Counted from the first letter of the stretch, positions 38,724 through 58,530 are shown. The stretch: DNA of 64,000 nt from Trichoplax adhaerens (GCF_000150275.1 NW_002060957.1:1011512-1075511), one strand, 5' to 3'. Notes: generated from the sequence alone by a model not told the origin. Translations and numbers: made by a program.

Positions 38724-41417
38724 TATAGTATTGATTTGAGAAATGGGAAAGTATCTTGGCCACGTAATAGTAAATGTAAAACACGACCTTGATATTGTAC
38801 ACGCATCAGTACTTTTGCCCTATCCGAATGAAATTATTTTGCTGAGATATTAGATTTTAACGCATTCATATTCCTGCGATTTGCAATTGTTATTTGTTAA
38901 TTATTGATTTCAATTAATCTTAATATAATTAGATGGGGAAATTTTGCGATAAACGCGATTACTCATTAGTTAGTGATTGTATACTAGTCACATGCACTGT
39001 AACAAGTGTTAGAATATAGAAAGTTGCCAGAATTTAAAACCGCAATATTTTTTTGAGCAGACTTTATTATCAATATCATTACAGTAATGTCCTCCCCTGA
39101 GCCATGCCAGGTTCAATTCGATTTTATTGTGACATTGCTACTCTATTCGGAATGGTGCAAAGTCAACTAGCTGCAAGTAAATCATAATAATTAATTAGTC
39201 CTTAATCACATCATCCACTGTATTTCTAATTAATTCTTTATAGATAGTCTACAAAATGGAAAAAAATTGTAGAAGAGATTCATCTAGTTTTGCAATAAAA
39301 TGCAGCCGTGTAAAATTCCGGTTAATAGTGATTTTACACGTTTGAGCTCGATTCACCAATCAGCGACATAAAATAGAACTTTACCTCTAGGCATATTTTA
39401 TTATCTTATACTATTTCTCCCTAAATAGAAATAGAGAGATCGATCAAGTTTGTAAGGATGTACTATAATATTTCCCTTTTTGTTTTTGTATATAAGTGAT
39501 AAATTTACGTTCGCTTGAAATATTAGCAAGATTACGCGTATGAGCCTATGAGGTCTAATCATATTGGGAATTTCAATCTCATATGTTTAACTTTTGTCTG
39601 TTGCCTTCCTATTAACTTGGAAAATGATCCATCTAAAGACATCGTTCTCTTTTCCTGTCATTGTCCATAAGCAAACTGTACGAATAAATTAATACGAGTT
39701 TAAAATACAGTTATATTATGATTTCTAACTCGCTAATCGAGAATAATAAAATTATTAATATATAGAGAGTGGCACTTGCATTGGGTTCTATTGGTTCTTT
39801 ATTAATTAATTATCAACGTATTCACAGATTTTATATGAACTGGTCAATTAAGTGATTAATGTTTACAGCGTTGTAATAAAGTTCTAAGATTTATTACCCG
39901 AATGGTTACTTGGGGCTGGATATAATACATTGGTTTATTAATTAATGTGGAATTACAACAGTGATCTGTTATAATTACTAAATTAGCGACAATAAATAAT
40001 AAGGATTTTAAAATGTTATTGGTTTTAATTTATTAATTTACAGTATTTCTAGATTGGTGCAGTTTATCACCTGTATTCATATCATGGCTATGCTACCATA
40101 GACAACTAAATTGCATCTAGAAGTCCGTGGTACTACCCGTTGGTTCCGTCGTTCGTTATCTGAGTAACTGTACAGAGCAGCAATTGGATTGTATCCATTA
40201 GTGGATCATGTTGATCTGCTGTTGGTGGAAGATGAGTATCCAATAGGCGGATATGATATAGTTATTGCTGTCAGTGAATTCTGTATTGATGAAGTCAATA
40301 ACCTGTAAGTTCATGTTTACCGGGTAAAGGGTATCGTGAAAAGTAGCGCTTTCCTCTCCAACTACTCTGCCACCCAAAGTATTGTGTCGATTCGGCGTTG
40401 GAGTAGATTACAATGATTCACTGTCTATGTTTAACCGTAAATCATTCTCTCCGTATCTCGCTTAGTGGCTTGACCTAGCATTTTTACTTTTAGTACAGTT
40501 GTCTCTATACTGCCTTACAGCTCTGCCTGTTTATTAGGCCACAGTCCCTTTGTAACTTACTGCTACTATGTATAACATATCCATATTGCTGAAAGTAGTC
40601 TATAGGTTCAAAAATTCTGATAGTCTATCAGCATCTCTATGAAGAAAAGGAACAATTATCCCTATTTCAGCTGTCCTTCAACCGAAATTCGATTGCCTAT
40701 CACCACCTTCTACACTTTTAATAAGCGCTTGTACAAACAGGAAGGTAGAAAAAACTGCGGGCTGCTGTTTACCAAGACGACCACTTCTATCTTCCCTGAT
40801 GAAGTGGACGTGTCCAATGTCCAACGTCCATAGTACAGTACTTTACTGTACAGTGTACAGTACACAGTACACTGGCGTGTGAGCTACCGCATTTTGCTTA
40901 ATCATACAGTACTGTAAGACAAACAGTACGCGTACAACGATACACAGTACAGTCCAAGTCTGCATTTTAAATTTTCACTTACGTCATTCTACAGTCAGAT
41001 TCAACGCAGCCGGGTCACTCTGGTAGGGCTTGGTACTGTAACAAATTTGAGCGTAGAGGATTGACAGCGTTTCTATGCGTTTCTATACAGTTTTATATGG
41101 GAATGATTGACAGCGTTTCTATGCGTTTGTAGAGAGTTTTGTATGGGAATGATTGCTCATCATTGGGCACTCCACAATATCATACGCAACTGTACTCAGT
41201 GTACTACCGTACTTTGCACTGCAAACTACGATACAATGTCCTGTACTTGCATGGGTATATGGACATTATCTGGCAGCTCCTTAAACCGGTAGTAGAATTC
41301 CTTCAGACCATAAGAATCTTACCACCAGGGTTGTGAAAAAAAAAAAAATTGTTTTTACTGTTCGTTGTCTCAATTTGAACAGAACTTGAGCAGCCTCGAC
41401 GAGTCAAGATTATCGCC
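38724..41417. other. Intergenic between transposon and ATE1
   Basis: The right transposon end should be near 38724-39000 but no terminal repeat was recognised. From about 40080 to 41330 base composition becomes less AT-rich, and broken open stretches occur, such as LVDHVDLLLVEDEYPIGGYD near 40200 on the + strand, without a recognisable family. A dense palindrome cluster sits at 40833-41040. A poly(A) run lies at 41337-41348. Confidence 0.4.
40833..41040. promoter_or_regulatory. Dense TACAGTAC/ACTGTAC palindrome cluster upstream of ATE1
   Basis: At least seven words occur: 40833 (gtacagta), 40845 (tactgtacagtgtacagt), 40863 (cacagtacact), a perfect 12-bp palindrome TACAGTACTGTA at 40905-40916, 40922 (acagtacgcgtac), 40943 (cacagtacagt) and 41032 (ggtactgta). 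The ATE1 start is at 41418. This is the densest cluster in the window. Confidence 0.4.
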
Positions 41418-46923
<5,506 letters not shown>

Positions 46924-49266
46924 CGTTAGGTCAACTCGAATATGATACTGCTCTTTGTGATGTCCGAAATACCAAATGTCAACTGTCCATTATTATTATA
47001 AAGTTATTGAACTGCTTCTTTTATCATTGGAAATAATTTCCTAATTCTGTATTGTACATAAAGAGTGAGGATGTAGTCATGCATAATTAGGTAGTGGGTA
47101 CCAATACTAACGTACATCTGTGTGTGAAGTACACGATATTTGTAAAAAATATTTATCTATCACTCTGTTGTAGTATTTACTAAAATTTTTTATGTTACTT
47201 TTGTTTGCATGGCGTTTGGAATTGGGTGATAAAGCGCCTTATGTAGATAAAGTGTATTAAGCACACATAATATAATTGTGCTGTATTTTTCAAATTTTAT
47301 TATTGGCGACGTTTACACGGCATCAATCTCATTTAGAATGGTCTGGATTGTGTATAATTTTATCTCTTGACTGTTGTTTCAATGACAGGTTACTGGATAA
47401 ATCTCAAAAAAATGTTAATTATATAATTTGGATGAATTTTCTGTTTGTATGAGGCCGAGACTAGTGTATTTTTAAAGTACATGTATTTGTTCACGGTTTA
47501 TAATTCCCCGATCTGGATGCTTTTATTTATAACTACTTTAACAATAAAATCTTAAAATCTTCTTTATATAATTTACCCTTATTTTATTAATTATATGTTG
47601 TGCAAAATTTATAACTACATGTTTCCGGATGAAGGCATATGTTTTAACAAGATAAGCAGAAGTAGCGGTTTAGATGTACACAATTCTTATAGCATGAAGA
47701 ATTGACAGGTAGAAATGAATATTTGCTACGTTGAAGTCCACCTATTCTGAAATAGAAGGGCAAGAAAGCTCTCGTGCAGTTCTCGCATGCAGAAAATTAG
47801 GAATAAAGCAGCCAACGAATGAAATTCTTCGTATTTACCGTGTAAATTTGATATTAACCACAAACGACCCTAATACTGTACTTTACTGCAGATGTATCAT
47901 CGTAATATCCAGACTTAGTTGTGAATTCGGAATGATAATTAAAATGAAGTTACTATAGTGCAAATATTATATCGAACTAATCAATCCATTGACAAAACGG
48001 CTAAAACTGTAGATCTATTGTAATTGATATTGTACTAGTTACAGTAATAATGCATATTAGATAGAGCTCTTTTCAATTCAGGTCAATCTTCAGTATTCAG
48101 TTATCTGTCTTTCAGTTGACAAAATCTACAGTCTCATATCGATGTGAAGTTATATGATAGATATTATCTGTCATTATTGAAGAACCGTATTAAGAAATAA
48201 ACTTAAGTTATATCTATCACAAACTTTGCATTCAGGTAAAGGTAGTTCACCATTATAGGATTAAATGTAGAATGCTGTACAATAATCGGAGTACCTCATG
48301 AACTTTAGCAAGCTCAGTTGTATACGCATAAATTTTTTAGTCGTAACATTAAAGTTAACCCTTTCGTAGTGAGTTAAGTTAGCAGGTTCATTAAATACGA
48401 AATCGTTAGAGACTAGTATAAAATTTGCAACTAAAATCTAAAATTGCTACAATTATATTTACATGACACATTCTGATTTCTAAATTGCGAAAAGATTTCA
48501 TCTATAACTAAAATGATGACCTAAAAACTCTTTGATTTGGGGATACAGATTAAATTTATGACATAGCTTGTTTGTATTTGATGTACACAACATCTGCCCC
48601 ATTTATAGATTTACTGCACCAATGAAAAAGAAATATCAGCTTCTAGTTACCTAGTAGTGACCAGGTCAACTAAGCGTAACATTGAGCATATAGGTATTCA
48701 ACTATGTGAAAATCTTAACACTTGAAATTGCTGATATACTTTTTTAATTAGAGGTGTCATCAAGTGGCCACCGATCGAGGGTACATAAATATATAATGCA
48801 TATCCTTCAAAAAAAGAATTCCCTATTCGTATCAAGTGATAAGAAAAATAATAGCAAAAGTAGCAACTTCAGCGTATCGACAAGAAAATTGCGTTCTAGA
48901 GGTATACAATCAAATCATCTAATTTTTAATTACGTACTGTAGTTTCAATTTAATAGCTTTAATCGCAGTCATTACATTAATCTTAATAAAAATTAAATGC
49001 AAAAAAATATTTTTCGTTTACTAACGAAAAATAACACTGTAACAGATTGCCATGATTTATTTCAGTTCGAATAGTTATAGAACATTTCATACGAATTGTT
49101 GAATTAGTGTATATTGAAACTGCATAATATCTTACATGTATTCTTTTGCTTCCCATGACCAGTTTTTGTACATGAAATTATGACAAATTGACTAAATAGC
49201 TTTAAACATTTAACGATATGACATAACATTTACTACATCCAATTTCGGTAATGTTACAGAAAACTA
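46924..49266. other. Intergenic, convergent ATE1/ALS2; possible stray exons
   Basis: This lies between the ATE1 stop (+) and the ALS2 stop (-). On the + strand 47735-47860 reads STYSEIEGQESSRAVLACRK then LGIKQPTNEILRIYR, which looks protein-like. About 48755-48950 reads a Ser/Lys-rich stretch (SSDKKNNSKSSNFSVSTRKL). I could not join them with convincing splice sites or name a family. They may be exons of a small unrecognised gene or chance frames. Confidence 0.3.
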
Positions 49267-52200
49267 CTATAGCTCTTCTGATTTGATCTGAAAATAACAA
49301 GCCTGTGCAAGTAATAATTAAGCAATAGAAAGTTACATAGTTATCGAATAGCATTGCAATCTAGTAGCCCTATCTGAATAAGCATGTCTACGGTACTTGC
49401 TAAATAAATAATTAATGGCATCTTACAAATATGTAATCACAAAATTACCTGTAATGTTGTAAACATCATATCTAGCTCCCCTAGTAGAACACTATCGTCA
49501 ACCATATTTTGTATAAATAATATTTCTGATCCTAACTGGCTTATTCTTTGACGAAATGATGTAAAACATAAACAGAAAGACTTATGAAATATATACAAGC
49601 CCTATCGATGTAAATTGCCTGAAAGGTCTTTAATAACCTCGGTATTTAATATATAATCGTTTAAACTACTGGCTTACTCTGCCCTTACAACCACGAAATG
49701 AAATACCGGTAAAATATCATCCATTGCTTTTAAGTTTCCAGAATCATTCCAGAAAGTATCTACTGCCTACAGTCATCACAATAAATCAAGAAATCAATAA
49801 ATTACAGCTGTAGCATTAAAAGTTGTACATATCTGTTAAATTAAAAAAATGCATCTTGTAACAAACATGGCCTACCTTAAATATTTCCGAAAAGCAGTCC
49901 TTAACGACTAGAAGCTTCTGCATTGGGCTAAATTTGGTACTATTGCATAATAGTAAAACAGTAAGGGGCAATTTTAATTTTTATAGGGTATTATGCTATC
50001 ACTGCGATTATGACAATATTCCAGACATATTTTTACAGAAACTTCGAAACCATAGAGGACAAGTTGCAATAACTCCAACGTATAATAGTACCTAATTTGT
50101 TGCAAAGTAGAGATAGCATCTGTGTAATGTAGACAATTTTCGCATTCGTTTGGTTCTCCGTTCTCATCCTTTTCAGGAATTAACCTGAACTTTCTACGTT
50201 TAAATAAAACGTTAAATAGATCGTATTTTTTAGTGTGCAAAATGTGCATAACAATACTATACCTACTAGCAGCAAAAGATTCAATCAAGGTTTACTAACT
50301 TGTTTATTCCTAGCTTTCGCATTAAAATCAGGTCGGTGTACTTTGCCAGTCGTCGTAACTTTCTTTTATAAGATTCTTCCTCTGTCTCATTGTTTAAAGC
50401 ATACAAAGTGAACAAGGGAGGGTATATTCGGGGTAAAATTAATGGATGCAATAGGCTAATACTGCTGACAGTTTCTTGTGCTTCTAAAAGTTGTGGGTCA
50501 TCGTCGGAATTTGACACTGCTAACTCACCATCAACAGGTAGATCTGGAAATAGTATCCTGGATTATCAAAGAAATGAGTCATTTAATCAATCTATTGTTC
50601 TTATCGCCTTACGGCTATAAATAATACCTTAAACTCTCGTACAATCTCCTAATCATTGATTTAGCTTCACCAATAGCATGGGGTAATAATAAACGATGAT
50701 TAGCAGCAATCCCTAAGTAGCTGTATCGGAAAGCTTCAACTAAAGAGTCAACAAGCCTTCCCAGTGGATGAGTACCATCATCGAAGGCCTGTAATTGCAT
50801 AAAAATTAAATGATTTAATTCTAGTTACAAGTACTCAGAAATGGTGCTTCAGTCAAATACTTTGCATTTGAAATACTTTAGTAATTACAAGATAGTTGCA
50901 TAAACTTATACCATGTATAAGTAAGTACCTTTGATAAATAATGCATTAAAGCCTGCAAGTCTGTTCCTTTTATATCTGGTGCAACTGTTAAATCAACATC
51001 AGAGTCTAAAATATCACTTCCAATGCTTTGAGATGATCGCGAAATTGGAAGTGCTGGTACTGCAGCTGGCTTATTCTTTAATTTCTCCATTCCGTCAGTA
51101 ATGTTTTGCCAGGCACTTTTTGAATCGATTTTACCTCGATGAGCACCAATTACCAAACGAAACTGTAAAAATAATGATTCCCACTTCTTATCAGGATTAA
51201 CGGCGTAATTATTTTCTTCGGATGATAATTCAGAAGGGCTAATACAGTAGTGCATATAAACAAATAAGGTGTGTTATAATTGCAGATCTATTTTTTAAGT
51301 TTTAAGTGTTCCATTATATATACATAACTTATGTATTTTTATTGCAGTATCGACAAATCGTATATGAATCTAACAATAAGCCTTACCTCGGAAGCATATC
51401 ATAAAATGATCTCTCGCTATCGAGATCAGACATATTTTGCTTGTAGAAGGATCCATTAATTTTAATGCTATTGCCCCATTTTCCGTTGAAAGATCCTTCA
51501 ATGTAATCTCCATTGGGAAGTGTTAAAACACCCTAAAAGGACACATCAGAAAGAACAATCAATATAAGTACAGAAGCCAAAGAATAAAGATTGATAAATC
51601 GATAAATAACATTAAAGATCTTGGTTTAGAATGTAATCATCAAAATCAGCTGTGTTACAGCTACCTTTCCACTCAATATAGCATCAGATGAAAATTCACC
51701 AACAAATTTAGTTTTATCATCAGTCAATAGAATTCCGTTACCCTATAAAAGTTAGAACGTTATTAAGTTTAGAACAATAGTCCTATAAAGGTAGGTTTAT
51801 CGGCAAGCTCCACCTAACAACTCACAACGAGTCGATCATTGCTGAAAGAACCTGCGAGAAATATACCATCCAATGTTATTACAACACCTTCACCATGGCG
51901 AGTATCATTTGACCAAATGCCCATATATCTTTTACCCCTATACACGTAATTCACAGGATTCGGATCTTTAAAGCTATGCAAAATATCATGCAATATATGA
52001 TGTTGTACTGACTTGTGGTCATAGATTCCATATCCAGCTTTATTATCGCAAAGCCATTCACCAATGTAAAAACTACTATTTACGTTGGTAACAGTTCCTT
52101 GCTTCATAATGCCATGTCCATGTCGCATATCTTGATACCAGAAGCCATTGTATTCATCACCATTAGCGTATCTAATTTCGTATTAAGTAGAAATTTACGT

Positions 52201-55200
52201 TTATAATACGAACATAAAGGAGTTCTAAAAGTGCTTGCTTACTTCATTGTTCCATATCCGTATTTTCTTCCGGTTCGCCACTCACCAACGAAAACATCAT
52301 TTTGGTTATGATTAGATAGCGTGGTATACTGTCCAAGTCTATCCAATTTTTAATTGGTTACAAATTATATAATTTATCTTATCAGCATAAGCTACTAGTT
52401 ATTTATAAAAATATTTGATAGAAGCAACTGCCATAAATTGATGATCAGTGTTACACATTACCCATGAAATAAATTCTTTTTGAACTGTCCTATGTAAACA
52501 CTACCATCATTCCATTTCATTTCACCACTATCATGGAATAGAAAATAGAACAGTGAACTAAAGTTATGCTAAACGATATAATTTATGACAAAACTTAGAT
52601 AAATTTATACACTTACTGTCCATGCAATTTTCCAGCAAACCACCAACCTAAGTACTTTGCATCTTTATAATCTCCTGAATTAAACAAGTATTCAGCGTAC
52701 CGATACTGAGGCAAAAGACTACCACTCTGTTGCTTTTTTTGTATTCTGGCGAAAAATATTATAAAGTAATACGTTAATGAACACACCCCACAAGAAAGTA
52801 CTGATTTAATTGAGATTCCTACTTTGCGTATGGACTGGAGGCGATACTACTAAGTACTGCCTGCTTGATATTTCTTAACCATTCTGACTAGAAATTGTTT
52901 GTATCAGGAGGTAGAAACGTGAGATTTATACGCAAATCAAAGATTACATTGTTTAAATTCATTTCAAGAATTATGGATACTTAATGATAATATAATATAC
53001 AAATACTCCAGTTTACCTTAGCTATGGATGATGATGCACTCAGTTCCAGTGTTTCTTCAGGTGTTATCAGTGTGAAGATATTGCTGCTGCTGCTGCTATA
53101 GACAATTGTGAATGGCATACGTTTAATTTCGATTTTATAGTTGTAACGAAACACTAAAAATGACTATCCAAAGTAATTCTTACTTAGCAGAGTTTGTATC
53201 TTCATCAGGATCGATCCAAAGCGTTGTTAAAGGGCATATGAAGCAGCTATTGGTCTAAGTTTTGTTAGTCGGTTAAAACTTAATACAATATCGGTATTAA
53301 ATATTTCTTCCGACAACTGATATAAATTATCACTCACGTGGTGTCGTACAAAGACTCTATTAAAGAGAATAAAGTTATAATTTGTAAATCGTCCGGACTT
53401 AGAATATTGCAAAGGATTCTTTTTTGACGTGCTAAGGATTAGTCGAAGTTGTGGAATGCAAAGATGCTCCTAGAATTCAAAATCGTCATTAGTACAGAAA
53501 AAATTTCGTTAGCCACTACGACGAGATTTTAAAATTACATGATACCCTTAGCTTTGGACTACACTCTCTCCAGAATTGTTTAGTTATTTCAGCTCTAGGG
53601 TATTCATCATGTAATGAATTAGATAACGATTGCCAACGTGAAGATAAGTTTCTAACAAGTTTAAGCATTTTCTTGGTCTACCATATTAAGCAAACAGAAT
53701 TTTATCAATAACATACAATTCATTTTATGCTTGTACAAGTTGTATTTTAAATCGTTAAGAAATACTATATTAAGAATTGGTTATGACAAGTAATTAAGGG
53801 CTTAAAATTGTAACTTACAAAGTCGGAACTAGGAATAGTACTGAATTTTTGAATCAAGCCACTCAGAACCGCTATAACATACTTTAAGCGATTTAAGGGT
53901 AAATAAAGGAATTGCTCTAAAAGCGTTTCGTGTGATTTCGCAGTCTGAATTGAGTAAAAATTGATTAATATATGTAAATTTTATCCAGCTACGAAGTATA
54001 GTAGAATGTAAAACAACCATACTTCCTTAGAACCACCGGAACGTGTATTTGGCGCATTTTTGGATTTTGGGGATAGGCTATATGAAAACATAGACATAGA
54101 GGAATCATTTTTATTAAAAGATTGTTGTAGATATTTTATGAGTAGAAAGGCCGAAATTAAAGCATGACAACTTCTGATTAAGAAATGAAAAGGTTCTACG
54201 CATCATAACTTTCGAATTTATCCTATATTAATTAGTTATATAAGCTAATTATTACCATTATTAATTGAGGTTAGTTACCTGCTGCCGAATAATGATTTAG
54301 GCATGTACTCAGACACGAAAGATTTTAATGAAGTGGAAAGTTCAGAGAGCGGCAATGTTTTGTAATAGTTATTGATGATTTTCCATAATTCACTACTTGC
54401 TGCTAGACTTATCTCGTTAGATTGCCTTCGAAGCAACAAAAATTTATTAGTTCAAGATTTTTAGTACATTAACGCGATTCCTTGGAAAAGAAGGGATTTT
54501 TCCTTATACCTGTAATGCCAACTACTAAATAAATCTTTTACATAATCGGATTACATAATAATTAATAACATTAAGTTAATATAAAATGTAGTACTCGTTA
54601 TAATGATTAGTGTGATTCGTATAGCGCCTGCAAAATTATATATTGAACTGAATTTAATTATTTTCTGTGTATTTGCAACAGTGTAGTATCGTTAAAGAAT
54701 CATCATCATACCATGCTGAGTTTGCACATCGGGTTATAATATCAACAGAGACAGCATCAAGAAATATCGTGGCATATCTAAGCAAATGCAGAGTGGTTCC
54801 TAAATCAATTACTGTACGATTTTTAAGTAGGCTAGGTTACACAAGAATAGCTCACCTAATATAGATACTTAACAGTGAATTCCGCTCAAGAAATGCTAAA
54901 TCTAAATTTAAATATTCCTGAGTAATTATAACTTTTTCTAAGTCATCACTAAATTCATCTATATGCGTCATCAAAATTTCAAAAGTTTCAAAGAGTTTTC
55001 TAAGGCAATTTCCACCAATAACACCCCTAATATTTTTCCAGTACTCTACGTCGTATTGAACAATGAAAATTACTCTAAGAAATACATAAGTCTCATCAAT
55101 GTTATATGTAAGCCAAAAGTTTTTAGTTGGTAACACTTTATATCAGTATCGATACACTCAATATGCTATATAAAATCAGAAAATAATTACCGGTTTGCTT

Positions 55201-58200
55201 TATCGGTGATAGTATACTCTTTTTAGCTGTAGTAATCTGACAGTATAAAATTCTATCTTGAATCAATAATTCATGTAAGATTTTTCGGATATCATCGTTT
55301 TCATTTCTATGAGATATTTTAAGATATTTAAATTGTAAGATTTTTAAGATACAAATATTGACCTTGAACGAAAACATTTTCAATAAGTGCCTTAACAATC
55401 GGAACATTTCTGTTATCGATAATTATTTACAATTTTTTAAGTGATTTACCTTGCAGACACAAAACAGCTTTGACCATAATTACTAGCAATGGCGCATATA
55501 TAATCCTATACAATTCAATTTTTTGAGATAAATCTTTAAAGTACTTTGTAATAACATCTTATTCAGTCTAACCTCTTTTGGAACTGTAATATTAGCATAG
55601 GTGGTTTTCTTATCCCTAAAATTGACATCAACTTAAAACGTTAGTTGGAAGAGTCATTAATCTTGTACAGCAATCACTCATGCTGCTTCTATCTGCTGTC
55701 GCTACAAACTAATTGACTTGAGGTTTCTTCGATAAATGCAAATTACGGTACAGTAGGTTGATTGATATAATTACACCTGCTATGATATCGTTGCTATGCC
55801 CTCAATTATTAGTATATACAGTTATACGTACGTTACAATATTACCAATACGATAGATTTGATTTTGCTGATTAGCTGCAAATGTTAACAGGGATGTATTA
55901 TCTTCTCCAGTTGCAACACCTGAAACTCTTTGATCGACTCCAATCGAAAGCTAAAGGTGGCAGAAAGTCAAACATTACAGTTATAAAATTATGTTTCTAC
56001 GCTTATTACTTCTAACTACGATCTTCATTCCGGCGAAGAATGTTGCTTTCAATGAACAATACAGTGAGATAAGTCGTACTCATGCAATTTTATCACGTCT
56101 AAAGTTTATACCTCAACTTGTCGAGGTATCAGTGATATTTCGCCAGAAACTCCTAACTGTCCATTTGAATTTCGTCCCCAAGCATAGAGCTAGAAGGAAA
56201 AGAATATAAAACATAGGTTATTATTTCAACGTATAAGACTCGACAACTGTAAATGATCAGTTCAGATCAGACTACGAATTCTAGATAAATAATTAGTCCA
56301 TATTAATGGACATCTACAATTAATAATTGTCAACAGTAAGTGTTTGACTACTATTGCGATAGCCTTTTGATATTCACAACCTGGCAATCGCTAGTAAATG
56401 CAATAGAATGGTAACCACCAGCGGAAACTTGTTTGATAGCCAATCCTTTCATAGATTCAATACAGCAAGGAATGTGTCTGTTGGAGGTGATAACAATGTT
56501 ATGATAATTGTGAAGCCAGCATCAATCCATCCATTTAAATAAGTATATATTAGACATGTCTGTTGAATAGATATCACTATTGGGTAACGCCTGATGATGA
56601 TGATGGATTAATGACGTGATAGTAATGATATAGCATAAACGATGACTTTATATACGACCAGCAAGTCCTAGAGAGCTGCATGAAATTGTCATGATAGCAA
56701 ATAATAAATGATAAAAATTATAAATAACTGAGTAGTAGAAGCTCTTTTACGGTTACGAAATACCACGATGTGATTGCTGGTCAATAGAATGCCTAAAGTG
56801 TATTAATTTATTTTTCAATTTACTACCACTATTATCATGGTTGATGTAGAGTATTAGTATCGATGTATCGATGCATCTGTTGACGGTGGTAATTACTGTA
56901 ATTGGTTAATTACCACCTAATGAGATGTCTATAGCACAATAACTGAAGTAATAGAATTACATAAGGTTTAAAATACTGTATGCTAGAAAATGGGTCATTT
57001 TCATTTCTACGCTTCATGCAAGTCTACATGATAGGAATCAACATTGATTACCTTAACATTACAGAATCCATCATAAAATTACATCATGGGATGTCAATAT
57101 TACATTATCCTTTCAATTTACTGATTTCTGAATACCTTGCTGTTTTATCGCCAAGACCTAATTGGCCATAGTTATTATTACCCCAAGTCCAAACTTGTGT
57201 AATTTGCTGGCTATAGGTAAAGGTAGAAGATCGTGGTTTAGGCGAAATCAGAATAAAATCTTCATTGGCGTCTGTACTGTCACTGTTCTCATTTAATGGT
57301 GTCAAGGTATAATCGACTGAATAAGTATCAGGTGGTGTTATGAAAGCAGGAAATGGATTAATATTACTACTGGATCCACTTCGAGAGGCTTTCCTTTTGC
57401 TTTCGACTGGAGTTGTATTTCGCGTTGCATTGAAGGTGGAATCGACTTTATTATACTTTCGACTAGGAGGGGTGATCTTGGAAGGAGTCACTGGTGGCGA
57501 ATCGACATCATGGCGTCGATAGGATACAAGAATATTATGAAATAACCCACAATCAACTTGAGTGACAAATTCATCGCTTAATTCATTAACACATAACGGC
57601 TTGGCATTGGTACTAGCGTCGTCATCGGCAAGACCATAATCACATCCTTGGCCCCATGTCCAGCATTGGCCATTGGAAGAAACGGTAATCGTATGCGCTT
57701 TGCCACAAGCAACTTGAACTAATTCAATACGTGACGGATGATCACCACCACAACTGCATATCTGCAAATCCGAAGGAGAACAAACTGAAACTTGAACAGG
57801 TGCTTGATAGAATAAATCATCTCCCACACCACATTGACCTTGTGCATTATCGCCCCAACTATACAACTGGCCGCCATCATTGATACAACAACTATGTTGA
57901 CTGCCAGCAGCGATGAAGGTTACGTGCATTTGTTGAAAAAGAGGCAATAAAGTAAAGCATTTTCTATCGCTTAAATCATCCAAACCTAATTGACCATAAT
58001 TATTATTACCAAGAGCGAAAATTTGACCATCATTGGTCAACATTAGCGTATGCTTTTGGCCTAAACTAATTCTTTCAATTCGCCTTGAAGAACGGAAAGA
58101 GGCAACCAGTCGAGGCGATGGTAGTCTTGGCCAATGATCCCATCGATACACTTTCATTTCATCGTTTTGTTCGCCTTCCTTGTAGACTTGATAGCATTCT

Positions 58201-58226
58201 TCTTGTTCACTATCATTCCCTTCCAT
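49267..58226 (-). CDS. ALS2: Alsin (ALS2), RCC1-DH-PH-MORN-VPS9 Rab5/Rac exchange factor
   Basis: ALS2 is an endosomal guanine-nucleotide exchange factor for Rab5 (VPS9 domain) that also binds Rac1. First exon: ATG 58226, RCC1 blades with ISLGQKHTLMLTNDGQIFAL then GNNNYGQLG, AAGSQHSCCINDGGQLYSWG and a Ser/Pro linker. More RCC1: QVSAGGYHSIAFTSD (about 56430) and LYAWGRNSNGQLGV (about 56160). The DH/PH part spans about 55500-52850 (e.g. NIFTLITPEETLELSASSI, SEWLRNIKQAVLSS). MORN repeats fill 52700-51400 (DAKYLGWWFAGKLHG, RHGHGIMKQG, YIGEWLCDNKAGYGIYD, YMGIWSNDTRHGEGVVIT). VPS9: GTHPLGRLVDSLVEAFRYSY (about 50750), LHPLILPRIYPPLFTLYAL (about 50420), AMDDILPVFHFVVVRA (about 49690), ISQLGSEILFIQNMVDDS and C-terminal ACYFQIKSEEL-stop at 49267-49269. 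The domain order is identical to vertebrate alsin, with all parts recognisable. A (GCA)5 run encodes four Ser in the PH region near 53090. Confidence 0.93.
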
Positions 58227-58530
58227 CCCTTCAATCTTTTTTTCTCAAAGCTCACCCAATTTTACGCCAACATGATAGTAGAAAAAGCAAAATAACAACT
58301 CTGTGAAAAATTTCACTGGTCCGCCATAAAAGTCCAATGGTAGAATGAAATCAACAAGGCCAAGGGGCAACACTTAGCCTATGGGGGGCCTGGTGATGGT
58401 GTTCGATATAACCGGGTGTTGAATACTTTCCTATACTGTAGACTAGTGGGCTGGATGGCCTGGGCTGTGGCAAAGCCGGTAGCGTCCAATATAGTGTATC
58501 GTACTGGTATGCTAGTATAGTGTATCAGTA
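58227..58530. other. ALS2 5' flank
   Basis: Less AT-rich. It contains 'ctatactgtagactag' near 58431 and several 'tatagtgtatc' words near 58493-58530. It is the likely promoter side of ALS2, with no coding content. Confidence 0.4.

Noticed and set aside
40639-40833. 64-codon open frame (MKKRNNYPYFSCPSTEIRLP)
   Set aside because: No recognisable family, no splice context, and it ends in the palindrome cluster. Treated as a chance frame.
57340-57522. 60-codon + strand frame over ALS2
   Set aside because: Antisense shadow of the RCC1-region exon.
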